Of a stretch of 64,000 bases of DNA, positions 36,001-51,000 are shown piece by piece. The translations under genes were made by a program, and so were the position numbers. Source of the DNA: Pontederia crassipes (lineage: Eukaryota; Streptophyta; Magnoliopsida; Commelinales; Pontederiaceae). The stretch's first letter is position 1, and the number at the start of each line of letters is the position of its first letter. The notes beneath the pieces were generated by a model that ran no database searches, was not told the DNA's origin, and worked only from the letters and a program-made list of their open reading frames with translations. The stretch is taken from the NCBI GenBank assembly GCA_030549335.1, contig CM060194.1:68670077-68734076 (forward strand), given 5' to 3'.

Positions 36001-39000
36001 ATCATCCTTAAACCAAGCTGACAAAATTTCTTGAGGGTATAAAACAGTTGCTAACTTCTCCTTTTCTAGCACTCCATCCTGCAGCAGCTTTCCATGTAAA
36101 AATAATTCATGAGCCACTATCTCCAAAAACATTCCCTGACACTGATGCCTACAGTTATATGATTGGAAAATAGAAGGCTAATCAGAAAGAATTACTGAAG
36201 AAAAAACTGATCCCTGAAAAATCTCAGAAAAATAAAGATATTTACCACAATGATGAAAATTCTGTTTTAGGCTGTTGATGATTATGTGCAACGATGACTG
36301 ATGACATCTTTTTCCAGAACTTTTCTGAGGATCTCACTTTTGCCAAAATACTGCTATACTGAGAGCCGCCTTCCCATATAGCCTTTAGGAGTTTAAGGAT
36401 GCTCCGGTATAGATTAAGAGACCTTTAAGAAACAAAAGTTACTGGAAATTATATGTACTTTATATATAATAATCATGACAAAGCCATTGTTGTCCACAAA
36501 AAGAAAACTAACCTGATTAATGATGATTGATTAGAAAATCGATGATATAAAAAACTTTCTTTTAGGTGGTAAAAGGATGATTAAAGATGACTAGTCACCT
36601 AAAAGATAAAGACCTGAATGTCATAAACTAGGATTTCCATGATATGAAGATGTTAAAAATATAATTAAGTTTAATATCATTGATAATTCATCGTGAAATC
36701 CAGATGTAGTCCACCAAAGATAAAGAATATTTTATGAAGCCAACAATTCCCACCATGGAAAACATGATCATCCGCATTTTTACGATGATTTTAAATAAAG
36801 CGAAAATAAAATCTTGCAATCTGATCAAAATTATCACAGTTATCCCTATTGCATTATGAAGATTGACAATACCTATTCATCTCAGATTCTTCAACATATT
36901 TCAGAATTTCCGCAATGGGGGTAGTTAAATTTGATCTTGAAGTTTTGACAAGAGTAGAAGCAATTATGCGTTGTGTTTTCTCACTTGTAACTTCAGATAG
37001 TACCTCAACTTTGTCCTCAGGAAGTAACAAGGAACTGAGAAGAGCAGGCTGCAACAAGGCAAGATAACAAGCAAATATGAATTAGAAGTTCTGGTCAATA
37101 CCACGTGTCCACTTAATTCATTTAACCAACAAGAACCATGTTGTATTGTTACATCCTCATCAGCATGCAGATGCTGATGTCTCTCACTAAGGTTACTGTT
37201 GGCCAACCTTCTGGTATTTTCATTATCATCTTCAAACTTATATAGTTATATATATTAATCCCGCTCTCAAAGCTTAACATTATCTAAATCTATTTCTTTC
37301 TCAGTGTGCTATATTGATTTATTGTTAACTTTGTTATTCTTGGATAGTTAACAGTTAGCTGGCTATAAAGGAAAGAGGCATCACTTTTATGTGTACATAA
37401 AGTAGTCAAATGATTAACATGACTTAATTGTTAACACTACCAATACTTCCATGGACCATGCTGATGTCAATGGAATAACAAGACAATTTAGTGTCAAAAT
37501 AAGTCTCTCTCCCACACAGAATGATTTAAACTTCTCTCCCCTATCATAAACAAATATGGGCTTAAGTAATTCACAGCATAATAAAGGTCATGAAGTACAA
37601 ACTGTTTACCCTTCTAATCAGTCCTAATTTACTACATTCGTGTAATTTTCATAAGTCTGACAGTGTTATAGCTAAGCCTTCATGACAGACATGTAGTACG
37701 CGTCAAAGGAACACCCAACTCATGTGAGTGCTTGACAGGCGCCAAACACGCAAAAGGAACCAAAACATTATATCATACAATAAAAGTATAAGCATCAGAT
37801 AATAAAATATTGCCATTTCACCATCATGTTAAATGTTGGTAACACAATAAAATACAGCACTCCTCGAGATATCATTCAGGTCTTTTTCTCATGAAGCAAT
37901 TCTCTGAATGCATTTTAATTCATTCATATTATTGTCGATGCATATATTAACAGTTAAATAATTTAACGTCATCAATGTGTTCATAAACAATAGAGTTTGC
38001 AATTAAATTGGTCACCGCACATTCTGTTATAACACATATTAATAGTTGAATTCATCCATGTAAGTTCATAAATAAAGTTTGGAATTAATTATTTTAGTGG
38101 AAAGATTTTTTTTTTAAGAAAATTTTAGGGGAAAGTTTGAAAATAAATTGACAGCATGGAACTAGGGTTAAAGAATACTGACCTGAAAATATGCAACAGA
38201 CGTTAGAATATCAAAGAAAACTATGATTACATCTTCAACCACGTTTTCTTCCTCATTTAAGATACTGTAGATAATTTCTTGAATCTCCTTGGTCTGACAG
38301 GGGAAAAGCACAGAGAGATAAATAAGAAAACTACGACAAACATAACATAGTCTGATAATAAAAACTCAAATTTATGGGCACGGTTTCGAATCTTAACATC
38401 CAATTCGAGGCTGATATTTTCCTCCACGAGCACTTGAAGCTTCGAGGTGACCAAACAGAACAAAGAAATAACTCTTGCTGAAGCAATTTGTACTGCCTTT
38501 ATCACACAACCCAGCAATATATTAGAAAAGGACAGCTTGAATTATAAATCTAGAAATAGGTATATACTTGTTCACTCAAGAAATATTATTCCCAGACAAC
38601 ACTTTCTGAAACAGATAGGAAAACATTTCATTGATATCAAAAGGTTTTTGATTTAGACATCCCTCCGCATATCATGTTTCACAGGAATATTGAATGTTGA
38701 GACCTCCCTTCTGTCTCAATCGGCCCGTGTGATCAAAAGGGCACAAACAGATGAATGGTGCAACAAAGATCTACCACGGAAAAAATAGTGAAGACACAAG
38801 ACAAAAAGTTGTCACAAAGAAAAAAAAGAGGTTGATATAGAGGGAGTACAATGAGCTCAAAGGGTTGTTTGGACGTTAAGGCGGACCATTTCTTTTCCAA
38901 TATGTGATTCACCAATAAAAATATTACCCTAAAAAAGACCAAACTATTAGCAATATATCTTTCCATAGAGATAAAGATTGTATTAACAATGTCTTCCATA

Positions 39001-42000
39001 TAAATACAGACTGCATACACAGGACTACATATTTATAGACCTATCCTATGATTTTGCTGCAGTTGTACTGCAGTCCCTTGTGTCTCAATATTCACAGGAC
39101 AGATCATTGGTTGTCTCCTCTCTTATTTGCAAGGAATCCTAGCGCAAATCTTTTGTTGTTCCATGTCTCCTATAGTTGCAGATATTTTGTGCATGCGCTT
39201 TTTCACAAGTGCAGATACGAGCTGTCCTTGCTGATCCTCTAGCAAATATTATGCACAAACACAGGATGAGACATGGAAGGCATTTGCAGCTAATTGCATA
39301 ACCTAATATTACCAAATATATGATGGTTTGTCCTGTTTATTTCAACCAAAGAAAACTGACGTAGACACGCAGAAACATTTGGGCCCTCTACAAGTTATAT
39401 TCACTGAAGTCAATGAGTTGATGCACTTTACTGAAGGGTTGAAGAAGCACCATGATAAGATATTGCAGTCATTTATTACAAAGGTACCATCTTGAATATG
39501 AACCAGTTTGGCATCTAGGAGAAAGGTTTGCTCTTGCAAAACATGTTGCCTCTCCTAATTTCCTTCATGGTGGTCCTTGCAACAATCATGGCTTGGCAAA
39601 GGTAGTCAAAATATTCCAAGATGGTCATTATTGTAAAAATCGACAACACACACGTGATACTTGGTGCTTTGTGCATGATTTTCTTTCAAACCCCAAATAA
39701 CCAATGCAACTCAAACATGTGGAGAATAAGAATATTATTTTTCACTGACAAAAGAAACCCTAAGGTCTCTTATATAGAGGAGACCAAAGGAGAAATTACA
39801 AAAAAGGAAAGTACATATTAGGAAAGTAGAAAAAATCATAGGCCATAATCAGCTCTCAACACTCCCCCTCAAGCTGTAGCATTAATATCTACCATGGTCA
39901 GCGGAAACACATTTATCAAACTTTGCCTTAGGAAATGGCTTAGTGAAGAAATCAGCTATTTGATCACCCGATGATACTCATGATGTGACAATAATTTTTT
40001 TTAATCATGTCTCTAGTGTAGTGGTGATCAACTTCAACATGTTTTGTCCTTTCATAAAAAAAAAGGATTATTTGGTATGAACAAAGCTGCCTGATTATCA
40101 CATTTTAATTGCATTAGGAGAGGCACCTCCACTAGAACATCAGTCATGACTCATTTCACATTAAAAAGGTCAATATATTACATTTCTAAGAACTAACAAC
40201 AACAAAGCCTTATCCCACTAGGTGATAAGGTAGAAATAATTAGTTTAAAATAATTGCATATATCATTCATACGGCATAAATATAATTGTTAGTTTAAAAT
40301 ATTAAAATCTATGTTAAAATGATACAACAAGAAACAAGCTTATTTTTTAAAAAAACAAACATAACAGATGGAGCAAAACAAAAACTCCCCTGCACACGAG
40401 CAGGGGCATTTTCAAGATGGAATGAGCACGTGCATAAACAAACAACTCGAGAAGCTTCGAGACTGATAGAGGAGGGGGGAGTATCTACAGGTAGCTTGGC
40501 GAGCGGCAGCAGCGAGCTCCTGCAGTAGCATGGCTAATGAAAGCATAGGCAAACTACAGAAACAACAATGACAGCAGTGGCGACCCACGGCAGTGGCGGC
40601 GGCGACCAGCAGTGACAGTGAGCAACGACAGCGGAGAGCCGCAGCGACAGCGAGAAACAGATGCGACGGTGAGAAATGGCGGCAAACAGCAGCAACAAGG
40701 GGGAACGTCGGCGGCGAACAGCGGCTTATGACAAAGGGATCATGACACAAAAGTCATGTAAAGGGAAGAGTCTGGTGGAGCAGCGAACGAAACACCTTAA
40801 AGAAGGATCTGCTAGTGTTTGGATTTGAGGCTTGAGTAAGTGATTAAGGCATCGTGAGACATAACTCAGGTAAAGAAAATTTTCTTTTCCTTGCTGGACT
40901 CGACTAGAAGCCGTTCCCATCGATTTTACGAGCCAGCACGAGATTCTATTGTGTGCTGGTTCAAAACAAGTTTCATCATGACTTGACTTGTTTTCTTGGG
41001 CTGGGATCGTAAAATCGTCCGATTCTACGAGTCAACTCACGATTTTGACAACACTTTGCTGTACAGAGACCCAAAAAACCTATCAATCCTCGACCTGGAG
41101 ATTAGAGTCACAGTACTCCATGTAAATCTGTAGTTCATTGCTGGACAGTCTAGCAACAACTGAGAGTAAATGATAAACCCTAAAGTCTTCAGTGCCAAAG
41201 TACGCCCCCCCCCCCACCCCAATCATGAAGCTCCTCCCAAGGGTGTCTATGCCGAATAGGGGCCATAAACATAGGATATGAGGTATCGATCCTGAACTCC
41301 TTCGGTACCGCCATGGTGTGGAGAAGGCGAATGTAGAGGTTGTGCACTGAAAAAGGACTTTGATAGCCACACCCATCCTCCTAACCTAGAGTGGTATGGG
41401 CGGAAACAGACGATCCTCTTTCGTGATGTGCTGATCGGAGATAAGTGAGCTGAAGACGGGGTCCAAGAGCTAGACCCTAGGCCACCAGCCTCCGACCAGG
41501 TCTCTGCCACCCTCGGATTCGGGTGTGCTGCTAAGGCCCAAAACCAGGGGAAAGCCGCCCTAAGGGAGCCCACAGGACCAGTGGTGCCGCTAAAATGAGA
41601 AGATCTCCTCGGATCTGAGCGAAGGGGTCATGAACTATCGCACCCGCGGAACCAAAGTGGCCACTCCCCGCCAAAAGGGCGGAGCCCCATGGGGTAGGAT
41701 GGGCCTGGACTCCCAAGAGAGGTCGCGTGCGTCGTAGATGAAGAGGACCGCCTGCCATAGACTATGCTCGGGTCCCAAGATATAGCTTACTCACAGTATA
41801 GCGGAGGTCCCGAACCCCCAATCCTCCGTGAGAGGTGGGCCGAAAAAAGCTATGCCAAGCAGCAAAGTGAACTCCTCGCTTGTCTAGGATGCATCCCTGC
41901 CAAAATTCTTGAGTTCAAGCATGAGGACTTGGGCCGGCGTCAGAAGAACCATCATATAACAAGTTGGGAGCACCGAGAGGATAGGCAGGGAAAGATGAGC

Positions 42001-45000
42001 CTGCCTCCACGAGATAACAACCGTGAACTCCAACCGTGAAGCGGAGGGTCCTCCATGAGAGGTGAGCCGACAAACGCTATGCCAAGTAGGAAAATGAACT
42101 CCTCGCCTGTCTATGCCAAAGGAATCTGCTCTTCAAAGAGTCCAAGCATCTGAGGACCTAGGCCGACATCGGAGGACCGTCATGTAATAAGTCAAGAGCG
42201 CCGAGAGGACAACACAGGGTGTGATGAGCCGGCCTCCACGAGATAATAATGGTGAACTCCAACCTTGAAGCTGGTGAACTCCACCCGTGGGAGCTGATAT
42301 GATAATCAAAAAGAGGAAGGCCCAAATAAGTGATATGTCAGAGTATTGATCGCAATGTGGAGCTTAGCCGCTCAACTAAGCTGCATCCTCAAAACCATGC
42401 CAAACAAGATGAAAGATGACTTGGCATGTTTGATCTAGAGACCGGCCATCACCCCAAAAAGCTCCACGAGAATGGCCACCCTTCGAGCCTCTTGCTCAGA
42501 GCCCTCGATGAAGAATATTGTATCATCTGCATACCGTAGGGGGGGACTAGGCTCCCAGCGAAGCCACATAAGAAGCTAGCCTCACAGGACGCATGGGTGC
42601 ATTTGGCGTGGGCGTCGACTGCTAGGACGAAAAGCATGGGGGCCAAAAGACAGCCCTAGTGGACTCCCCTCTACGTTGCATTCGGTCATCCGTCCTCGCC
42701 CCATTGACAAGAACCGAGAATGAAACAGTCGTAATATAATGCTTCATATGAGGGAAACCTCTAACCTGCAATGAGTGTCAAAGAAAGGACCATGAAATTG
42801 TGTTGTATGCTTTAAAAAAATTGATCTTCCATAAGAAGGCATGGTAGTTAGTCCTCCTCCATTGTGCAATGATCTCCGAGGTGATGGTGTAGTTGTCATT
42901 GATGGCTCGACCCTGAACTAAAATCGTATCATTCACAGATTTTCAGACCCCTCAATACCTGATGAAAGTTGTATCATTCACAGCAGGTATTGCAGGAAGG
43001 CCCTGTCGTTATTGCAGTCCAGTAGTTTAGCCCCTCCGTTTTAGATCAGTGTGACGTTGTTATAACTTAAGATGATGAAGTTGATATTTCCCAACTTAAG
43101 AAGCATTTGCATTCACAGCTTAAGACTAAAGATTTGAGTCTTCAGTATATTTTCTTGCTATTGAACTTGTTAGTCTTCATATTGTATGTATGTTTTTAAA
43201 AAAAAATGTGTTGTGACTCAAGGGAAACTGGCCTACTTAGTTACAGACAACTAAACCCTCTGATGGATCCTAATATGAAACTAGAATTAGATGAGGGGAA
43301 GTTGTGAGGCAATTTTTGAATTCAACTAAGAAAATATTGGGATGATGTGATCAGAATAGTTAAGTGCATTAAAAGTGCTCCATGAAAATTATCATTATAT
43401 TATAGGCCATATTTAACTCCGCCTATGTTTTATAGCCGGTCCCAAGTCCAGATAAAGGAGGAGGGTTGTGTTAGGCCCCGACAGCCAGCGTAAAACCCTG
43501 TCGAATCTTATGAACATAGATCAACGAATATGGCGTCGTATGATCCATGTAGCCGACCCCACCTAGTGGGATAAGGCTTTGTTGTTATTATAGGTCATAT
43601 TTAAGCAGCTGGATATAATGATGCTGATTGCACTGGTCCTCCAATTGGACAATTGACGATTTGTTATTGCTTGTTTTTTAAGGCGATTTCATTTTTTGCA
43701 AGAGTAAGAAATAAAATGTGGTTGTTCTTTTCAATCTGGAGGCTGAATATGGTTAGAACTGCTTAAAGAATTAAATAGCCTGCAACTGCAACCTACGAAA
43801 TTGTTTCTTCCTTTTTTTTTTTTGAGGGAAACTTATGAAATTGTTTTGTGATAATCAAACAGCTTTTCACATAACATCAAATCATTTTTTCACGAGAGGA
43901 CTAAGCATATTAAAGTCGATTGCCACTTTATTCAAGAGAAAATAGCATCCAAGAATACCGTTAAATTTTTTGTTTTCATCGCATGATCAAGTAACAACTG
44001 AGCATGTATGACACATATCACCAGCTTAAAGGGCAAATATTAAGACATGTCTTCCCATTTAAAATAGAGATTGCATATATAGGACACATATGTAGCTTTA
44101 CACCCTAGACTCCTGATATGAATATAAATACATATATGTATACATAAATCTCTTTCTCACAGTTTCAAACGCATATTTTCGAGTGGCTAGCAATAATTTT
44201 TTTTGAGAAGTGGCTAGCAATAATACATATTACAAGGCCAATCAACAAAGATAGGATTCCAAGAAAAATGTTTACTTCAAAAGATAGGATTCCACAAGGA
44301 TGGATAATCCATCAAAATAAATGTAGTTGTAATTGTCACCACAAAGTACATCCTGGATCCATATATTATATATAAAAAAACAGAAAATCCAAGAAGAATC
44401 TGATAGTAAACACTATCTGCAGCAATACGCAAGTTTATGCAAAAGCAGTTGTGCAGGTTAACATGTCTTATGACAATAATCATTCATTTCATGATTTGCT
44501 TAAGAAAGACCAATGAATTGTTTCAGGTTACCTCCATACTTTAATCCCCAAAAAAGACAAGAAATTTCAATATTTTTCTTTAAAGATAACAACATGCAAA
44601 AAAAGCTTGTATTAAAGATAAAAATCAAAATTTGTGTTAAAGATAAACCCCAATTTGTATTATTCAAGAAAAAAAGCTTGTATTAAAAATCAAAATTTGT
44701 ATTAAAGATAAACCCCAATTTAACACATCCAAACAGGAAAGTGAGTTTAGGGGGAAGCAATTATATCAACAATTAAGACCAAGAATTTTAAATAATAATG
44801 AGGCAACATGACTCAACTTACAGGATTTTCATAAAAAGAAATCATTGATACTGCTGCTGTGACCACAGACATTGGCTTTGATGAGGGAGAAAACATGGTT
44901 TGGATAAAAGCTTGTACATTCAAAAAACCTTCCTGCATACAGATAATGCTGGAATTAGGTTCTATCTCCAATGAAATAACTCCAACGTGCTACTGCTTTT

Positions 45001-48000
45001 ATGGACACGTTTAAAAGACTTGAACAAATAATTGAAAAAGAAGAGAAAAAGAAATAACATAAATATGGTTTTGGTTTTAATGTAACAACTCCATGTAGCA
45101 TCTTCATTATAACTGTCAAATCTTTATGACAAGGAGTTTTTTTAATCGAGAGAGGGTGATTGAAAATAATGAATCGCCACAATTTTTGTTCAACAATTGA
45201 TCTGGTGCATTAGTGCTGGTTATGATCACACCCTTCAACAATTGATGAAACAGCATAGCATCCAAATTGTACTATGCTCGTTGAAATTCAGAAATATATA
45301 TGTAGGCAGAAAAAGACAGAAGAATAACAAAAGAAAGGATGGTAAAGTTCGGGAAAAGTTTTGATTAGAGGTCCCATCGTAAAGTGTCTACTTAACATCT
45401 CAAAAAAAAAAGTGTCTACTTAACAAGGTTTAGAGGTGTTTATGAAAAATAAAAGTGTAACAGGTATAGATGATGTGTAAATCTAGTATTGAAATTAGTA
45501 TCACCTGAAATTGCACGAAACAATATGTGAAAGACCTCATAGATTAGTTTTATTAGGTGTCTAGGGTGAAGAATGAAAGTGTAAAACAAAAACATCTTCT
45601 TCTTGCAAACCATACTAAAATGTTTGGTGGAGCTTTGGAACTAGTGTTATGTTCAGTGATGACAAACACAGTACAGAAAAACTCCTGCACAAGGTGGTTC
45701 CAACATAAAATTTCCAACATACTGACCACTAGACATCTTTTTGTCATCGTTCTGCTCCAAGAACTAGTATTGCAAGATGTTTTTTTTGTCATTGTTCTGG
45801 TCCAAGTATACTGACCATTAAACTGTGTTTCAAGGAGTTGACTACTAGAATGTACTACATTCAGTACGACGCTAGCAACTAAAGAATGGTCAATGATGAC
45901 TCTACATCTACCAACAGTCCAGCCTTTTTCCATTTACCTTTCATGTTTTTCCAATATATTTAGTGACCCAGCATCATAAAACAGATGGCATTCCATGCTC
46001 AAGATTTGAAATATTCATGCCATATACTAGATTCTTCAGTTTCTCATTAGTTCGGATCATAACTTTGTGACATCACAGAACAAGTGCATCAATCCATTAA
46101 AAATCAAATAACAGTCGACCAAGAACATTACCGTTAGAAGATATATGCAAACAAATAGTGGAGTGTATCCAGTAACGAACCAAAAGTATCTAACAATCAA
46201 GTAAAAATTGTTTACCTGTGACAGATCTTCCAGCAATGAATGTACAACGTTAAATGCAGAACACACAGCAAGTTGGATCAATTCAATTTCCTTCAACTTA
46301 AAATTGTGATTGACATAATTCTTCTGACAATTAACAAGACCATAAGGTAGATGTTAGAACCAAATAAATTCAATGAAATGTCTACAAGAGAGAAGAAATG
46401 CCAAGCAGAAGCTGCACTAAGTACCGATGCTTCTGTTGAAACGCAAATAACTCGACACAGGGTTCTGTGGACTGAGGAGTCGTGGTACAAAATACCCCGG
46501 ACAGTGCTGCAAAGTTCATGTGATGATTTCATTGCTTTAATGCAGCTCTTTATAACTTCAAGTATCTGTGGAACATGAAGACAAGTTGTAATGTCTAAAG
46601 CACAGATTTGCCCCCATAGGGATTATGTATAGGGAAAAAAAGAATTAAACAGAAGTAATTTCAACTTCGAAATGAAATCAAATCATCCATTTTATTGGCA
46701 ATAATCATAATCAGTTTGACCCATCTTGTCTAGTTTCCAAGATAAGATAATACACAAAAGGAAAGAAAACGTAGATAATACATTAAGAATAAGGAAAAGA
46801 TGGAGTTGATAGCTTTGTGATGTGATCGTATTTAAAATTAAAGTGTCATGTAAACAATTTAAGAACTTGTGAGCGAATATATTATTAGAAGTTATTTAAA
46901 AATTATTTTATTTTATTATTGAAGAAGACAAGGATGTTTAACCAAAGTTATAATCATCTACCTTTCATGCATTCCCCAACAAATGCACAATCATGTGATA
47001 TAATACTCTCCACATAGCAGTGCCCTCCCTTCAATATTGTATCACAAATTTAAAATACTTATATGATCTTGTATATTCAAAAACAGTTGGTGGATTATCC
47101 ATTAAAATATTGCTCATATAGTTTGATTCTTTGAGAGGGGAAAGGACTTCCTCAATGATACTGATAATGTTACTCTTAGGGGTGGTTATATTGTCCTACA
47201 AATGCTTTTTATGTCCACTCCAATTCGATCATGTCATGCATATGATAAATGACTAGTTTTTTTCTTTTTCCTTTTTTAGGAGATAAAGGATGACCACCAA
47301 GGTTTGTGGTTGTCATCCATGGTGTATATCAACTAAAGTTAAATTTGTTTTGTTATTTCAAATTATAAATGATGATCATGTGACCAAGAAGAAACTCTTG
47401 GAAGGCCTTCAAACCTACTATGATGAGCATATTAAAAGAGAACATTGGCAGTAGGCCATGCAGACAGGAAAAAGAAATAATTGTGTAATTGACAATAGAT
47501 TCTGCTAGGTCAATAACAGGTGGCTTAACAACTAAGGTAAGGCAGGGTATTCAATGGCATGGCCAACCATGATTAATAGAGGAGGTACCAGCACGATACC
47601 CAATATCAGCCTGCATAGATTGTGTTTTGCCCACAAGTGAAATCTGCTTTCTAGGGTTTATAAAAGGGTAGAGAACTGATACTCAGACAATAAAACAAGA
47701 TGGAGTTTCATTGTCAACGGAAACACTTGTCCAAGTAACAGAGCCTTGCAAAGAATAAGGATGAAGAAATAAGATACTCTTTTAGGGGAAAGGATGACAA
47801 CAATAGGTAATAGCATCCACTTGTATTACTAGAACAGAGAATGTACAAATGTATGGATAAGCTACAGAAAAGTCAAACCTTCCTAGAAAAGAACAAAAAA
47901 ATTATCCAAGTCCCGTCTTCTAATAAAAAAAGATAACGATGCATCAGGTTATTAGGTGAATGAGGTAAGGTTCATGTGCACCTTAATTGTCATCTTCCAG

Positions 48001-51000
48001 ATGGAATGGCTGAATTTGAATCTCCATTGAATATGATTGATAAGAACATATTGAAGAGAAAATACAATGAGAGGAGAAACAAGACTATCATCGGCCCTTT
48101 TCTCTAGAAGTTGAACTGTGAAGTTGAGTACTGCAAGGATATAATGAAGCAAAAGTAAGACGGGATTATGGCAAAATTAGGAATCACCATTGTGTTGATA
48201 CCTAGAGAATAAGCAAAACAGACGATGTAAATTAGCATGGATATAGACATACCAGAACATCAAAAGAATTTAAACATTTTATTAGGACAGTGAACTAAAA
48301 TTACAATGTCAAATTATTTAGATTGGAAAAAACAAGAAATATGAATGGTAAAAATTATAAGAACCTTGACCAATTCTAGATAACTCAAAATACCAATTGT
48401 CAAATATACAACAACAACAAAGCCTTATCCCACTAGGTGGGGTCGGCATCCAATTGTCAAATATAAGTATAGAAAATAGTAAACACTAAGTGCGGGTGGG
48501 ATTGCTCAAAAATGAAACCATAACGAAAGAAAGAAAAAGAGCAAAGTTGTTGGCAATTAAGAACATGAAATGCCAGTGAAAAAAAAAACATGCCTGCATT
48601 GGTTAATTCAAAAGTATCTTCCTTGCTATCTGCAAAATCATTCATCAACATTCTTGCAAGCCCTCCAGAAAGCATCCATGCCCCACTAAGAATGGGAAAT
48701 CATTTAATAATTGAGAACATAGAAGAAATCAACCATACTATTTGGAACAATCTTGAAATAATAACACTAATGAAATGCGCCTAACTCTAAATAGAGGTGA
48801 CAAACCTTAAAAATTATTACAAAGAAACAGCATTCCTAAGAGAAACAAAGAAATGGTGTTTTCCAACGCATATTAGCAACTAGAGGTTATAACCAGAATT
48901 TATCAAACAGAGGTATCAAAGGGTAGCCTCATAATAACTACTACAAAAAGTGATAAACCGAGGACTAAGATGTTAGTAAACAGCACCTGAAACAGGGCAA
49001 GTCATATAATTGCAATGAAGAACTAGATGCCCACGTATTTGTTGGAATCCAGACCAAAAACATAAAGATATCAAGAAATAATCTCCAGAGATTTCATTTG
49101 GTCTATTTATTGTAAAAATTAGCTTTGTTTAATTTTAGCATAGAGTGAGCACGAAGGTGACTGTGTCCAGAACAGGATAATTCCGTATCAGAAAATTGGG
49201 AGCATAATTTAGCTAATTAAGTAATTTGAATAGTAAATTTTTTTTTGAGAGGAAAAAGGATGACCACCAGGTCATCCATTCCAGGTATATATATAACTAT
49301 GACAATGGAAACATGTACAAGTGTGGGCTCTCCAAGGTTACCATAGTAAATTCTTGTAAATCCACCAATACAAAATTGGATATTCAATCAGTAAAATGAC
49401 AAATATGCACCATGGATATTCAATCGGTAAAATGACCTAAAAGGTACTTTAACTTACAAATTTAGAAAGAAAGCACAAGAGATTCATGCCTGCCAAAAAT
49501 ACAACCTCAAATTTTATTTTAACACTTCAAGAAGTTAATTGATATCAACAACAACAACAACAACAACAAAGCCTTATCCCACTAGATGGGGTCGGCTACA
49601 TGGATCATACGACGCTATTCCGCTCTATTAGTAACCAAACCTTTCGGTATATTATTCACCAATAGATCTTGCTCTATTAGTTCGCCAAGTGTCCGCCTTG
49701 GCCTCCCTCTCCCTCTTTTAATCGGACTCCAAATTATTTGATCTACTCTTGCATCTAATGGTCTTCTCTGAACATGACCAAACCATCTCAAACGATTCTC
49801 TACCATTTTCTCACTAATAGGAGCCACTCCGACTCGTTCACGTATATGGTCATTCCTAATCTTATCTAATTTTGTATGACCACACATCTATCTCAACATC
49901 CTCATTTCGGCTACCCCCACTTTACGTTCATGTTGTCCCTTCATAGCCCAACATTCACTACCATATAACAATTTAATTGATATCAATTTAAAATTAATCT
50001 AATAATGCAATATAATAATGGAAAATATGATAACAGTTGCAAGAACTTCATCAAACCCATTAAGTAAATTAATAACCTGGTACAGTGCTTACTTGGCTGC
50101 ACCATCAGCTTCAGCAGAAATAATATTGAATCTAGTTACTACCTCCATGACACGACAAGGTGAACTGCATTAAAATGAAGGAGAGTTACACAGGCAATAC
50201 CATAGGCAAAATAAAGATAAACATTCAAATTATGCATAAATGACAAAATCGCCAAACGAGTTGACCAATAGACAAAAGTTAAGATTGCAGGATTTATGTT
50301 CTTTGGGAGAAGATTTAAAGATATTCAAAAAAGTGTCCAATAAGTGTTAAGTGTAAATCTTTAACATATTCTACGCAGACCCTGCACTTGAGTCAAACTC
50401 ACTCTATATATATATGTATATATATAATATATAATATATATTTGTTCCAAAATTTTCGAGTGATGGCATCCGGCTAAAAATAAGCGCCAAGGTGTGTTGC
50501 ATATGCATTTATCCATTAAATAAAAAGAAACTGTTTGCAGTCAAAATGGAACAACAACAAAGCCTTATCCCACTAGGTGGGGTCGGCTACATGGATCATA
50601 CGACGTCATTCCTCTCTATTAGTAACCAAACCTTTCGGTATATTATTCACCAATAGATCTTGCTCTATTAGTTCGCCAAGTGTCCGCCTTGGCCTCCCTC
50701 TCCCTCTTTTAATCGGACTCCAGATTATTTGATGTACTCTTCTTACTGGCGAATGAAAAAAGACAGCACATGGTCATTCATTAATTTCAGTCACATCCAA
50801 TTAAGTATTAATTTCCTAAGAGAGATGGAATATTAACAAGATCGTAGTCATCCAGGCTAACTGGATAAAATATTAGTATGTGATATAACACATGATACCA
50901 AATACAAAAATCTGTTTTAACGCTTACTCTACAAGGATATTAGAGAGTGGCCTCCATTGAGTAAGAGGGGCTTTGTCTGAACTCCAAGAACTCACCTTCG

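Larger units (their letters stand above)
38497..44821 (-). other. NUP188 intron of 6.3 kb filled with transposon remains
   Basis: Contains a gag-like piece near 39350-39700, Copia remains near 39740-40160, a GC-rich patch at about 40385-40735, an L1 piece at about 41080-42960, and a Copia fragment at about 43060-43640 interrupted by a SINE-like element. The rest (38550-39300, 43700-44800) is AT-rich with nothing recognised. Confidence 0.7.
48686..50092 (-). other. NUP188 intron with LINE and RTE pieces
   Basis: Holds the L1 3' end at 49240-49342 and the RTE piece at 49549-49972. The rest is AT-rich with nothing recognised. Confidence 0.65.

Noticed and set aside
50928-50995. Possible NUP188 exon reading KAPLTQWRPLSNILV with a GTAAGC donor
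   Set aside because: It fits in phase with the segment at 52513-52564, but inserting either breaks the better join MLKC-SPCRV between exons 62187 and 50164, which matches the family. Kept only as intron sequence.
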